A stretch of 64,000 nucleotides of DNA, taken from Kitasatospora sp. SolWspMP-SS2h (GTDB lineage Bacteria; Actinomycetota; Actinomycetes; Streptomycetales; Streptomycetaceae). The stretch covers positions 62,001-126,000 of the forward strand of contig NZ_QLLT01000003.1 in assembly GCF_003259315.1 (NCBI RefSeq). The letters are read 5' to 3'. A program made the position numbers and the translations under genes. This document shows, piece by piece, positions 48,701-57,385 of this stretch (the first letter of the stretch is position 1; the number at the start of each line of letters is the position of its first letter). The notes beneath the pieces were generated by a model. The model did not search any database, was not told the DNA's origin, and saw nothing but the letters and a program-made list of their open reading frames with translations.

Positions 48701-51582
48701 ATCAGCACCTCCAGGCTGGTGGCCTCCCCGGCGGCGGGCGCCGCGGCGGCGGCCGGCCGGGACGCGGCGGCGGTGGCGGGGGCCGCTGCGGCGTGCTCCA
48801 GGACGAAGTCCTCGCCGCCCGTCTCGCAGGGGCTGGCGAAGAACCGGAACTCCTTGTCGAGCGGCAGCGGCCGGGTGAACCGGTCGGCGAACAGCCGCTC
48901 GTGGCGGACCGGCGCGCCCATCGTCCAGGCGGTGGCGACGGTGGCGAGCAGCCCGGTCAGCGAGAGCGCGTCGGCCTCGGTGGCGACCGCGGGCACGGCG
49001 GGCAGCACCTCGGCGGCCAGCGTGCGCAGGATCCGGCCGGGGCCGACCTCGATCAGCAGGTCGACCTGCCCGTCCATGGCGCGCAGCGCGTCGGTGAAGC
49101 GCACCGGCTGGACGACCTGGCGGGTGAGCAGGTCCACCACGTCGGTGTCGGCGGGCAGCGGCGCGCCGGTGACAGTGGAGACCAGGCCGGGGCCGACCGG
49201 GCCGAAGCGCTCCCCGGCGAGGTGTTCGGCGAGTCCGGCGGCGGCCGGGGCGACGGCCGGGGAGTGGAAGGCGTGCGAGACGTTGACCCGGCCGACGCCG
49301 ATGCCCTGCCGGGCGGCCAGCGCGCAGACCCGGTCCACGGCGTCGACGGGTCCGGAGACCACGGTCTGGGTGGGGCTGTTGAGGCCCGCGACGACGACCG
49401 GTTCGCCGACGGTCAGCGCCTCGGCGAGGGCGGGGGTGGTGGACAGGGCGGCCATGGTGCCGCCGCCGTCACCGGCGGCGGCCATGATCCGGCCGCGGGC
49501 GGCGGCGGCGCGCAGCACGGTGTCCTCGTCCATGGCGCCCGCCCAGTGCAGGGCGGTGAGTTCGCCGAGGCTGTGGCCGGTGGCGAGGGCGGCCTCGACG
49601 CCCAGCAGGTCCAGCACCCGCAGGCCGGCCACCGAGGCGGCGACGATCCGGGGCTGGGCGACGTCGGTGGCGACCTGGTCGCCGTCGGCGGGCAGGTCGA
49701 GGTGCGCGTACAGGTCGCGGACGGCGGTGAAGCGGCGGCGCAGCGCTCCGCCGTCGCCGCGCCGGCCGGCGCCCTGGCCGGGGAAGAGGAAGCCGATCCG
49801 GGGGGCGCGGCCGGCGCTGCCGAGGAAGACGCCCTGGGCGGGGCTGAGCAGCGAGCGGGCCCCGGAGTCGAGCAGCTGGGCCAGCGCGGTGAACCGCTGG
49901 GCGGCCTGTTCGGGCGAGTCGGCCAGCACGGCGGCGCGCAGCGGCCGGTCGGCCAGGTCGCGCTGCAGGGCGGCGGCCAGGTCGCCGAGTTCGGCGTACG
50001 ACAGCTGGGCGGCGAACGCGGCCAGCCGGGTCGCCTTGGCGTGCAGTTCGGCCGGGTCGGCGCCGTCCAGCAGGAGCAGTTCGGCGTCCTGCCGGGAGGC
50101 GACCAGCCGGTGGGCGACGGCGGGCACGGCGGTGCGCCGGACGCCGTCGGCGTGTTCGACGACGACGTGCGCGTTGATGCCGCCGAAGCCCATCGAGGAG
50201 ATCCCGGCCCGGATCGGCGCGTCCGCGGGCCAGAGTTCGGCCCGGTCGGGGACGCGCAGCGCCGGGGCGGGGCCGGTGAGTTCGGGGTGCGGGTCGACGT
50301 GGCTGGTGGCGGGCGGGATGACCTGGTGGCGGACGGCCAGGATCGCCTTGAGCAGTCCGGCGACGCCGGCGGCGGCCTTGGTGTGCCCGAAGTTGCCCTT
50401 GACGGTGCTGAGCGCGGCGGGCGCGGCGGCGCCGGCGGCCCGGCGGGCCTCGGAGAAGGCGCGCAGCTCGGTGGCGTCGCCGACGGCGGTGCCGGTGCCG
50501 TGGCCCTCGAAGTAGCCGACCGTCTCGATGCCGAAGCCGGCCGCCCGGTAGGCGCGGGCCAGGGCGAGCCGGTGGCCGCTGGCCTCGGGCCGGGTAATGC
50601 CGCCCCGGCCGTCGGAGGAGTAGCCCCAGCCGGGGATGGTGGCGTAGCGGAACCGGCCCTGGGCGCGGGCGTCCTCGTCGCGCATCAGGACGACCATGCC
50701 GCAGCCCTCGCCGGGCCAGAAGCCGTTGGAGCCCTTGTCGTAGACCCGCATCTCGGCGGTGGCGAGCGCGCCGGTCTTGGCGAAGCCGATCACCTCGAAC
50801 GGGTCGATGCTGAGGTCGACGCCGCCGGCCACGGCGACGTCCATCCGGCCGTCGAGCAGGGCGTCGCAGGCGGTGGAGACGGACAGCAGCGAGGAGGAGC
50901 AGGCGCCGTCGACGGTGAAGCCGCCGCCCTTGAAGTCGAAGTGGTTGCAGATCCGGCCGGCGATGGTGTTGGCCAGGCCGCCGGCCAGGGTGTCCTCGCC
51001 GATCGGCGGGAAGGCGCTCTTGTAGCGGCCCTCCAGGCCGTCCAGGAAGGCGCCCAACTCGGTGTCGTCCCAGCCCTGTTCGCGCAGCGCGGCGCCGACG
51101 GTGCGGCGCACGTAGGGCCAGCGCAGGCGCATCAGGTTGGCGCGGCTGAACTCGCCGGTGAGGGTGTTGCCGATGACGACGCCGGTGTTGGCGTCGGCCA
51201 GGCCCTCGCCGAACGGGAAGCCGGCGTCCTCCAGGGCGCGGGCGGCGGTGTCCAGGGCGAGCCAGTGGGTCATGTCGGTGGCGCGGAAGGTGCTGCCCGC
51301 GACGCGGTGGCGGACCCGGTCGAACTCGAAGCCCTCGATGACGGCGGCCTTGGCGCTGTAGAAGCGGTCGGGGGCGGCGGGGTCGGGCGAGTAGTAGTCC
51401 TCGGCGCGCATCCGCACGTCGGGCAGCCGGCGGAAGGCCCGGCGGCCGGCGAGCACGTTCTGCCAGAGCTGTTCGGGGCTGTCCGCGTCGGGGTAGCGGC
51501 AGGCCATGCCGACCACCGCGATCCGCCCCCGGCCGGTCGGCTGCCCGCCGTCCCGGGCCGGTCGTCCTGCGCTGTCGCTCAC
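45706..51582 (-). CDS. pksE: Iterative enediyne polyketide synthase (KS-AT-ACP-KR-DH-PPTase)
   Basis: A 1958-residue type I iterative synthase that builds the linear polyene precursor. KS: residues about 20-480 with VDGACSSSL (C228), FEGHGTGT (H361) and GNFGHTKAA (H400). AT: about 590-900 with TGHSLGEL (S671). ACP: about 955-1030 with DELHLSSIT (phosphopantetheine serine about 988). KR: about 1070-1420 with TGGGKGI, S1362 and Y1375. DH: about 1490-1720 with PDHLLDGDLLFPAV (H1505). The last 200 residues are the integral phosphopantetheinyl transferase (RPDGRPELADGRRISSSHA, ACDVEQV). All catalytic residues are present. GTG 51582 overlaps the unbU stop by GTGA. Confidence 0.97.
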   Translation of the reverse strand: MSDSAGRPARDGGQPTGRGRIAVVGMACRYPDADSPEQLWQNVLAGRRAFRRLPDVRMRAEDYYSPDPAAPDRFYSAKAAVIEGFEFDRVRHRVAGSTFRATDMTHWLALDTAARALEDAGFPFGEGLADANTGVVIGNTLTGEFSRANLMRLRWPYVRRTVGAALREQGWDDTELGAFLDGLEGRYKSAFPPIGEDTLAGGLANTIAGRICNHFDFKGGGFTVDGACSSSLLSVSTACDALLDGRMDVAVAGGVDLSIDPFEVIGFAKTGALATAEMRVYDKGSNGFWPGEGCGMVVLMRDEDARAQGRFRYATIPGWGYSSDGRGGITRPEASGHRLALARAYRAAGFGIETVGYFEGHGTGTAVGDATELRAFSEARRAAGAAAPAALSTVKGNFGHTKAAAGVAGLLKAILAVRHQVIPPATSHVDPHPELTGPAPALRVPDRAELWPADAPIRAGISSMGFGGINAHVVVEHADGVRRTAVPAVAHRLVASRQDAELLLLDGADPAELHAKATRLAAFAAQLSYAELGDLAAALQRDLADRPLRAAVLADSPEQAAQRFTALAQLLDSGARSLLSPAQGVFLGSAGRAPRIGFLFPGQGAGRRGDGGALRRRFTAVRDLYAHLDLPADGDQVATDVAQPRIVAASVAGLRVLDLLGVEAALATGHSLGELTALHWAGAMDEDTVLRAAAARGRIMAAAGDGGGTMAALSTTPALAEALTVGEPVVVAGLNSPTQTVVSGPVDAVDRVCALAARQGIGVGRVNVSHAFHSPAVAPAAAGLAEHLAGERFGPVGPGLVSTVTGAPLPADTDVVDLLTRQVVQPVRFTDALRAMDGQVDLLIEVGPGRILRTLAAEVLPAVPAVATEADALSLTGLLATVATAWTMGAPVRHERLFADRFTRPLPLDKEFRFFASPCETGGEDFVLEHAAAAPATAAASRPAAAAAPAAGEATSLEVLIRLAAERAELPAETVDPAANPLDELHLSSITVGQIMNQAAQELGISAPMVTTAFATSTLSQLADLLDELAQQSPQENRPGAAAGVAPWVRPFRIDLTETPPPAPAAGPGGPWEVFATDRHPLAGPLAERLTATAPGGGVLLALPRDCDQRHLGLMLAAARAALDPARRAAGTRFVAVGDRRGAAGLAKTLHLEAPDIPVTVVTLPLDEDLSAPAAERAAARIAADTAATTGFGEVHYDAAGTRRVPVLRPVPLDPDPGRQALGPRDVLLVTGGGKGITAECALALAGGNGAAIGLIGRSDPARDTELADNLARMAAAGMRVHYARADVTSADQVKAAVTEITRELGPVTGLLHGAGRNEPQSLATLDEDSFRRTLATKIDGVEAVLAAVDTAALRLFVTFGSIIGRAGLRGEADYATANDWLTDLTVRFQQDHPHCRCLALEWSVWSGSGMGERLGVLEALVREGIEPIPTEDGVALLGRLLATPGTDPALVVMGRAGGLPTLTLEQRELPLLRFLERPQVHYPGIELVADAELTGGGDRYLPDHLLDGDLLFPAVLGMEAMTQAATALTGRRDTPVLEDMEFLRPIVVPVTGATTLRTAVLATGPDTVRAVLRSGETGFQADHFRATLRFGAARPEDEPAPVTDEVPRVPLTPAQLYGPVLFQGDRFQRLLAYRDLAATHCLAEIDDTPRTDWFAGYHPGELLLADPGTRDALMHSIQACVPDATLLPVSVERLHLAEAAAARTGRLLFLDARERSRDGDSYLYDLDVRDAAGSPVEQWEGLLLRAVRKQDGSGPWLPALLGPFLERRVEAALGHRVRCVVLPGGEDADGSVADRRRRTAEAASWALGRATEVHHRPDGRPELADGRRISSSHAAGVTFTVVADAGRPLACDVEQVAERTAEQWAGLLGPDAERLARLLAAERGEPLSTAATRVWGAVETLRKVGHAVAALSLADGSGLPPGWVALSGGAHRIVSFVTALDGTADPVAFTVLTGGAR

Positions 51583-52601
51583 GCCGCCACCGCCTCGTTG
51601 CCCATGGGCCGCTCGGGCGCGCCCGACTGTCCGGAGGGGACCTCGACCGGCCCGCCCCCCTGCTTGCGCCTGTTCCGGAAGTGCGCCACCCACCAGCCGG
51701 CACCGCGCAGGCCGCAGACCAGGGTGGTGGCGAAGAACAGCGTGTAGACGACGTTGAAGAGCATCAGCACGCCGTAGACCATGGCCACCGAGGAGCCGAA
51801 CATGAACTGGTTGCGGCCCTTGGACGGGGTGGTGCCCGGGTCGGTGATCATGTAGTTGGTGTAGAGGACGAAGGCGACGCCGCTCATCGGGCCGAGCGCG
51901 GAGAAGATCGCCACGTCCCAGATCCAGTGCCGCAGCAGGGCCTGGATGACGAAGCCGCCGAGCCAGCCGACGATCAGCGGGACGCGCTTGGTGAGCATGG
52001 CGTTGATGACGGTGCCGGCGGTGGTGATGATCAGCGGGATGCCGATCCGGAAGAAGGTGTTGGCGTTCTCGGTGAACTCGTACGGCGGGGCGATGCTGAT
52101 CCAGGAGCCGAACAGCACCAGCGCCATGGTGATGCCGAAGTTCGACGGGTTCATGAAGTGCCGCATCCGGCCGTACACGGGGGCCTGGAGGACGTGCTTG
52201 GCGGCGACGCCGATGAACACGGCGAGCAGGATCGGCAGCAGCCGGTCGTTGGCGTAGAGCAGCATGTTCGCGGCGAGCGCGGTGATGTGCGAGGGCAGCA
52301 GGAACTCGTACAGGCCGCGCGGGCCGTTGCCGCGGAAGCGCGGGGTGCGCTCCTGCGCCCAGGCGCTGATCAGCTCCAGCACGATCTCGACCACGTAGCC
52401 GAACGGGGCGCAGATCAGCGGCCAGAGCCAGGGCTGTTCGAAGCCCAGCAGGGTGTAGCCGAAGATGTTGAAGACGCTCATCGAGAGGGCGAAGTTGCGC
52501 AGGGCGAGGTAGCGCGGGTCGCGGTTGGGCTGCTTCCTGCCCTTGGCTGCGCGGGGGCGCACGGCGCGGGTGGCCGCGCCGGAGATGTCGGTCGCGGTCA
52601 T
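51579..52601 (-). CDS. unbU: Enediyne biosynthesis protein UnbU (RnfD-like membrane protein)
   Basis: A 340-residue integral membrane protein with about eight helices, one of the conserved unknown-function members of the enediyne cassette. PRYLALRNFALSMSVFNIFGYTLLGFEQPWLWPLICAPFGYVVEI is the family opening. The segment MRHFMNPSNFGITMAL and later MITDPGTTPSKGRNQFMFGSSVAMVYGVLM resemble RnfD/NqrB subunits, where a TSP- or SGAT-type site holds covalent FMN; here the PSNFG and DPGTTPS motifs are the equivalents. ATGA overlap with unbV and GTGA overlap with pksE show strict coupling. Confidence 0.94.
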   Translation of the reverse strand: MTATDISGAATRAVRPRAAKGRKQPNRDPRYLALRNFALSMSVFNIFGYTLLGFEQPWLWPLICAPFGYVVEIVLELISAWAQERTPRFRGNGPRGLYEFLLPSHITALAANMLLYANDRLLPILLAVFIGVAAKHVLQAPVYGRMRHFMNPSNFGITMALVLFGSWISIAPPYEFTENANTFFRIGIPLIITTAGTVINAMLTKRVPLIVGWLGGFVIQALLRHWIWDVAIFSALGPMSGVAFVLYTNYMITDPGTTPSKGRNQFMFGSSVAMVYGVLMLFNVVYTLFFATTLVCGLRGAGWWVAHFRNRRKQGGGPVEVPSGQSGAPERPMGNEAVAA

Positions 52602-54688
52602 CGGGCCGCCACCTCCTGGATGTCGTCGGTCAGCATGAGGGTGTGGCTCCCGGCGGTGAGCTGTCGGGTCTCGGTGTGCAGGCCGCCGGCGTTGTCGCGC
52701 CAGGCGAGGTCGACGGTGACCGGGCCGCTCTGGGTGCCGAGGCCGAAGCGGACGTCGAAGCTGCGGAAGCCGCCGTGGCCGCCGCCGCCGTCCAGCTGGC
52801 CGATCTGCTTCCGGCCGTCGGGGGTGGTGACGCGGACGGTGGCGCCGTAGGCGGGGGTGCCGGTGGCGGCCAGGCCCCGGCCGGCGGCGGCGTCGGCCGC
52901 ACCGGCGTCGGTCGCGGTCGCGGCGGTGCCGGTCGCGGTGTCAGCGGTCGCGGTGGTCGCGGTGGTCCCGGCGGTCCCGGCGGTCCCGGCGGTCGCGGTG
53001 TCGGTGGCCGGGCGGTACAGGCGCAGGGTCAGGTCGTGGCCGAGGTTCGCGGACTGGTTGGCGTAGAAGGCCGGCGGGCCCCACTGGCGGGCGATGGCGA
53101 AGTCCAGGGCGCCGGTGCCGGTGGTGTCGGCGGTGGCGATGCCGCGGGTCGGGATCGGCACGTCGAGGCCGAGCTGCTTGCTGATGTTGGCGAACTTGCC
53201 GCTGTCGGTGCGGGCGTAGAAGGCCATCGACTCGTCGCCGGCCAGGTCGTCGCCGGGGCCGACGTTCGGCCAGATCTTCGGGTTGGAGAGCAGGTCGTCG
53301 TTGGTCATGGCCATCTCCTGCAGCCAGGGCCAGCGGTCGATGTTCCCCTTGACGAAGCCGTCGGCCTGGAGGATGTCCTGCTGCCCGCTGTTGCGGAAGT
53401 CGCCCATCTTGGCGTCCCAGCCCCAACCGGTCCAGGCGACGCCGTGGTCGGCGGCCTCCTGGGTGAACGGGGCGATCCGGTCGGTGAGCTTGCGCTTCAT
53501 CTCGGCCGGGTCCTTGGCCTGGTTGATCCAGAGGAAGTTGCTCTCCTCCAGGCCCCAGGCGACGGTGATGTTGCTGACCATCATGTCGAAGCTGCCGTTG
53601 CCGTCGACGTCGCCGAAGTCGACGCCCATGCCCTTGAAGGAGCCCTTGCCGAGCACGAAGGACTTCGGGGTGGTCGGGGTGCGCTCGCCGGTCGCCTCCT
53701 CGAACCGGATGCGGCCCGGGGTGGAGACGTTGTGCAGCAGGTGGGCGTGGCCGAAGTCGTTGGCGATGTAGACCTCGGGCAGGGCGTCGCCGGTCAGGTC
53801 GGCGCCGGCGATGGCGAGCGTCCAGCCGGTGGAGGCGTCGAAGGCGATGGCGTCCTTCTCCTCGACGAACCGGGCGTCCGGTTCGGCGCCGGCGGTCGAG
53901 GAGTGGAAGCGCAGCACGTGGTCGCCGCCGGCGTTCTTCGCGCTGGACAGCGAGTCGTTCATCTGGACGTTGCGGATGCCCTGCGGGTCGAGCACGTCGG
54001 AGTCGGGGAAGTAGTTGCCGATGATGATCGACGGGTGGCCGCTGCCGTCCAGGTCGCCGACGTACGCGGCGTCGGTGTTCCAGCGCGGGCCGTGGTAGCG
54101 GCCGTCCAGGCTCTCCGAGGCGACCAGTTCGCGCGGCGCGTACGACTCGGCGGCGGGTGCGGCGGCGTCGGCCCGGGCCATGAACAGGACGGGCGTGCGG
54201 CCCCAGTAGGTGACCAGGAAGTCGTTGCGGCCGTCGCCGTTGAAGTCGCCGGGGGTGCAGCCGGTGGGCGCCATGGTGTCGTCCATCGGCAGCGGCTTGC
54301 CGTCGAGCACGAACGGGGTGAACCGGTCGGCCTCGGGCGCGGTCGGGGTCCAGGTGACCACGACGGAGTCGGTGCGGGTGTCGACGATGCACATGCCGTC
54401 GGCCAGGCCGTGGCCGGTGACGTCGTTGACGGCGATGCTGGCGCCGACCGAGGAGATCCAGGCCCGGATCTTCTCGTACGCCGGATTGACCTTGCGGATG
54501 GTGTTCATCGGCCGCGACTCGTAGCCCGGCGGCATCGCGATCGGGAGTTCCTTGAACCTGTAGGCCGCTGCCGCGTCATCACCACCGGCGACCGCCACCG
54601 AGGACCGGATGACGAAGAACATCGAGGCGGCCACCAGGACGGTGACCAACCCGGGTACGAGTCTGCGGAATCGTCGTCGTGGCGACAT
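52598..54688 (-). CDS. unbV: Enediyne biosynthesis protein UnbV (FG-GAP/ASPIC-UnbV)
   Basis: A 696-residue exported or membrane-anchored protein. RRRFRRLVPGLVTVLVAASMFFVI is a signal-anchor. Residues 60-540 form a beta-propeller of FG-GAP/VCBS repeats with calcium loops (DFNGDGRND, DLDGSGHPS, DVDGNGSFD, DTTGTGALD). The C-terminal ASPIC/UnbV domain (about 615-696) has YGATVRVTTPDGRKQIGQLDGGGG and SFDVRFGLG. An Ala/Thr-rich run of about 50 residues (560-610) separates them. GGAGGG 8 bases before ATG 54688 sets the start. It leads the leftward cassette operon. The role is not established. Confidence 0.95.
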   Translation of the reverse strand: MSPRRRFRRLVPGLVTVLVAASMFFVIRSSVAVAGGDDAAAAYRFKELPIAMPPGYESRPMNTIRKVNPAYEKIRAWISSVGASIAVNDVTGHGLADGMCIVDTRTDSVVVTWTPTAPEADRFTPFVLDGKPLPMDDTMAPTGCTPGDFNGDGRNDFLVTYWGRTPVLFMARADAAAPAAESYAPRELVASESLDGRYHGPRWNTDAAYVGDLDGSGHPSIIIGNYFPDSDVLDPQGIRNVQMNDSLSSAKNAGGDHVLRFHSSTAGAEPDARFVEEKDAIAFDASTGWTLAIAGADLTGDALPEVYIANDFGHAHLLHNVSTPGRIRFEEATGERTPTTPKSFVLGKGSFKGMGVDFGDVDGNGSFDMMVSNITVAWGLEESNFLWINQAKDPAEMKRKLTDRIAPFTQEAADHGVAWTGWGWDAKMGDFRNSGQQDILQADGFVKGNIDRWPWLQEMAMTNDDLLSNPKIWPNVGPGDDLAGDESMAFYARTDSGKFANISKQLGLDVPIPTRGIATADTTGTGALDFAIARQWGPPAFYANQSANLGHDLTLRLYRPATDTATAGTAGTAGTTATTATADTATGTAATATDAGAADAAAGRGLAATGTPAYGATVRVTTPDGRKQIGQLDGGGGHGGFRSFDVRFGLGTQSGPVTVDLAWRDNAGGLHTETRQLTAGSHTLMLTDDIQEVAAR
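52905..53010. repeat. GGTCCCGGC/GGTCGCGGT tandem repeats in unbV
   Basis: Hexa- to nonamer repeats of GGTCSCGGY encode an Ala/Thr/Gly run between the propeller and the ASPIC/UnbV domain. The reading frame is kept. Confidence 0.75.
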
Positions 54689-54979
54689 TTCAATTCCCTC
54701 CCGCGGGTGACGGAGAATCGGCTGTCCGGGGCGGCTGAAAAGAATTCTTCACCTATCCGCCGCTATCCCGGCGCCGAACCTGACACTTGAGGATGTCCCG
54801 GGCCGTCAAAGCGTGCTTCTCTGACGTTGCCGGGGTTCGGCCCGGCCGTCCTGCGCGACGGGGGCGGGGATTTCCCGGAGCACCGGAATGAGCATTCTCG
54901 GAGAAGACCCGGCAGCAGCCCGCTGCGAAACTCGGCTGAGATCGGCCTCTTCGAATCCCCGTCTGGCGAGGTTTAATCC
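54689..54979. promoter_or_regulatory. Divergent promoter of the unbV operon and the GMC gene
   Basis: This 291-base gap is clearly less GC-rich than its surroundings. It contains the palindrome AAGAATTCTT (54740-54749), GAATG-AG-CATTC (54886-54897) and CCGTC-CTGCGC-GACGG (about 54847-54862). Initiation of the large cassette operon should lie here. The GAATG...CATTC repeat resembles one in the 56.7-kb promoter of the cluster. Confidence 0.55.
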
Positions 54980-56527
54980 ATGGTGCACACGTATGACGTG
55001 ATAGTCGTCGGGTCCGGTTCGGCCGGCGCGGCCCTCGCGGCCCGGTTGAGCGAGGACCCCGGCCGTTCGGTGCTCCTGCTGGAGGCCGGTCCGGACTTTC
55101 CCGACCGGGCCGACATCCCGCACGAGATCACCGACGGCAACGCGATGTCGATGCACGCCCACGACTGGCGCTTCCGCGCCGAGATCCTGGACGGCCGGCG
55201 AATCATCTTCCCGCGCGGGAAGATCGCCGGCGGCTCCTCCGCGGTCGGCGCGACGATCGCCCTGCGCGGCGTCCCGGAGAACTTCGAGCGGTGGGCGGCG
55301 GCCGGGAACCCGGCCTGGACGTACGAGCAGGTGCTGCCGTACTACCGGCGGCTGGAGGACGACCTGGACTTCTCCGACCGCTACCACGGCAGCGGCGGCC
55401 CGGTGCCGATCCGCCGCTTCAAGCCCGCGGAGACCACGCCGCTGCAGACCGCCTTCACCGAGGCGAGCCTGGCGGCCGGGTTCCCCGAGGTCGCCGACCA
55501 CAACCACCCCGAGGCGACCGGCATCGGCCCGATCCCGTCCAACCGCCGCGACCCGCGCTTCCGGGTGTCCAGCGCGATGGCCTACCTGACGCCCGAGGTG
55601 CGGGCGCGCCCCAACCTGGCGATCCGCGGCGGCGTCCTGGTGCACGAGGTGCTGTTCGACGGCGACCGCGCGACCGGCGTGCTGGCCGCGGCCGGCGGCG
55701 GGGTGCCGGAGGAGCTGCGGGCGCGCAAGGTGGTGCTGTCCGCCGGTGCGGTCAACTCCCCGACGTTGCTGATGCGTTCGGGCATCGGACCGGCCGAGGA
55801 CCTGACCCGGCTGGGCATCCGGGTCCGGCTCGACCGGCCCGGCGTCGGCGCCCACCTCCAGGACCACCCGCGCACCGGCGTCTTCCTGCGGCCCAAGGAC
55901 GGCGAGGTCTCCACCGACGTGCCGTTCCTGCAGACGATGGTGCGGACCACCGCCAAGGGCTCCGCGGACTTCAACGACCTCCAGTACTACATGGTCAACC
56001 ACTTCGACCTGACGCTCTTCCCCGAGCTCCAGATGCTGGCCCAGGCCCCGATGATCTTCGGCGTGATGGTGGTGGACCAGCAGCCGGAGTCGGTGGGCCG
56101 GCTGCGGCTGGCCTCCGCCGACCCGGCCGCCGGGCCCGACATCCGGCTCGACTTCCTCTCCACCGACCGCGACCTGGAGAAGCTGGTCGAGGGCGTGCGC
56201 ACCTGCTGGGAGCTGGCCAACCACCCCGGCATCGCCTCCCGCGGCGACGGCTACATCGTGCTGAGCGACCGGCTGGTCGAGAAGGACGCGATGGTCGAGC
56301 AGTACGTCCGCACCAGCCTGGACAGCGGCTACCACCCGGTCGGCACCGCCCGGATGGGCACCGCCGAGGACGAGGGCGCGGTGGTGGACCAGCGGCTGCG
56401 GGTGCACGGCGTCGAGGGGCTGTACGTGGCCGACGCCTCGGTCATGCCGCAGATCGTCAACTGCAACACCAACCTCACCTCGACCATGATCGGCGAGCGG
56501 CTGGCGGACTGGCTGCGCGCCGAGTGA
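54980..56527 (+). CDS. GMC-family FAD oxidoreductase (E9 class)
   Basis: A 515-residue FAD-dependent oxidoreductase. DVIVVGSGSAGAALAARLSEDP is the FAD fold, FPRGKIAGGSSAVGATIALRG the GMC signature 1, VVLSAGAVNSPTLLMRSGIGP the signature 2. The catalytic histidine lies in SGYHPVGTARMG and the paired asparagine region is IVNCNTNLTSTMIGERLAD. Relatives (SgcE9 class) are conserved in nine-membered enediyne clusters and are thought to act on alcohol or early polyene-derived intermediates. GAGG is 8 bases before the ATG. A perfect terminator follows. Confidence 0.94.
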   Translation: MVHTYDVIVVGSGSAGAALAARLSEDPGRSVLLLEAGPDFPDRADIPHEITDGNAMSMHAHDWRFRAEILDGRRIIFPRGKIAGGSSAVGATIALRGVPENFERWAAAGNPAWTYEQVLPYYRRLEDDLDFSDRYHGSGGPVPIRRFKPAETTPLQTAFTEASLAAGFPEVADHNHPEATGIGPIPSNRRDPRFRVSSAMAYLTPEVRARPNLAIRGGVLVHEVLFDGDRATGVLAAAGGGVPEELRARKVVLSAGAVNSPTLLMRSGIGPAEDLTRLGIRVRLDRPGVGAHLQDHPRTGVFLRPKDGEVSTDVPFLQTMVRTTAKGSADFNDLQYYMVNHFDLTLFPELQMLAQAPMIFGVMVVDQQPESVGRLRLASADPAAGPDIRLDFLSTDRDLEKLVEGVRTCWELANHPGIASRGDGYIVLSDRLVEKDAMVEQYVRTSLDSGYHPVGTARMGTAEDEGAVVDQRLRVHGVEGLYVADASVMPQIVNCNTNLTSTMIGERLADWLRAE

Positions 56528-56540
56528 CCGACCCCGCACC

Positions 56541-56576
56541 GCGACGGCCGCCCCGCTCCCCCGGGGCGGCCGTCGC
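56541..56576. terminator. Terminator of the GMC gene
   Basis: A perfect 15-bp stem (GCGACGGCCGCCCCG with its complement) closes on a CTCCCC loop 13 bases past the stop codon. Confidence 0.88.
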
Positions 56577-56667
56577 CGTCCCCAGGCCCGGCCCGCCCAG
56601 GGCAATCTGGGAGACGAGGGCCCGGGACCTTTCCTGCCACCATGGGAAAACCGCGCCGCCGCCCGCC

Positions 56668-56711
56668 GGGAATGCATTGCGCGCATTCCCCCGGAATTTC
56701 GGGGAATTCCG
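56668..56711. promoter_or_regulatory. Two inverted repeats upstream of the CMD-SDR operon
   Basis: GGGAATGC-ATTGCGC-GCATTCCC (56668-56690, perfect 8-bp arms) is followed at once by CGGAATT-TCGGGG-AATTCCG (56692-56711, perfect 7-bp arms). They lie 39-82 bases before the ATG at 56750 and stand out as AT-containing islands. Confidence 0.6.
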
Positions 56712-56749
56712 CCGGGCGGCTGCACCGTCGAAAGGGAGGGCGATCACCC

Positions 56750-57385
56750 ATGACCGATCCGAACGTGCTGAGCACGGTCCGCGTCCCACTGGTCGAGGAG
56801 GCGGCGGCCGAGGGCCGCACGAAGGAGCTGTACGACGCGATCAAGTCGCGGATGGGCATCCCCTTCGTCCCGGACATGTTCCGGCTGGTCTCCAGCCGCC
56901 CGGACCTGCTGGAGGTGGTGATCGCCGGCTACGGCGGGGTCTTCAACGACGGGGTGCTGCCGCGCGCGACCCGCGAGCTGATCTCCGCCTGGAGCTCCCG
57001 GGTCAACGGCTGCCCCTACTGCGTGGGCACCCACAACTGGTTCCTGGCCCAGTTCGGCGGCTCGCAGGAGCTGACCGACGCGGTCGAGGGCGCCGCCTCG
57101 GTCGAGGAGCTGCCGATCGACGAGCGGACCAAGGTGCTGATGCGCCTGGTCACCAAGGTCGGCACCGGCGCCTTCCGGATCACCGACGAGGACTGGGCCG
57201 CCACCGAGGCGGCCGGCTGGAGCAACGGGGAGATGCTGGAGGCGGTCTTCACCGCCGCCCTGTTCGCCTTCATCAACCGCCTGGTGGACGGCCTGGGCCT
57301 GGGCAACTCGGTGACCCGCAGCCGGATCGCCTCGCAGCCGGAGGACGCCACCGTCTCCGCCGAGCGCCTGGCGGAGGGCAGGTGA
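56750..57385 (+). CDS. AhpD/CMD-type alkylhydroperoxidase-like protein
   Basis: A 211-residue all-helical protein of the peroxidase-related family. The complete redox motif C-x-x-C-x-x-x-H is in VNGCPYCVGTHNWFLAQFGG, and LPRATRELISAWSSRV precedes it. AhpD-type proteins reduce peroxides or act as small isomerases/decarboxylases. AAGGGAGGG precedes the ATG. It is co-translated with the SDR gene (GTGA). Within an enediyne cluster it may handle a peroxide or cysteine-linked intermediate or protect against radical damage; neither is shown. Confidence 0.88.
   Translation: MTDPNVLSTVRVPLVEEAAAEGRTKELYDAIKSRMGIPFVPDMFRLVSSRPDLLEVVIAGYGGVFNDGVLPRATRELISAWSSRVNGCPYCVGTHNWFLAQFGGSQELTDAVEGAASVEELPIDERTKVLMRLVTKVGTGAFRITDEDWAATEAAGWSNGEMLEAVFTAALFAFINRLVDGLGLGNSVTRSRIASQPEDATVSAERLAEGR

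Noticed and set aside
45787..51747. A rightward open frame of nearly 2000 codons opposite pksE
   Set aside because: It is the antisense shadow of a GC-rich gene: the composition is Gly/Ala/Val/Arg only, there is no domain, and the leftward frame has every enediyne synthase motif.
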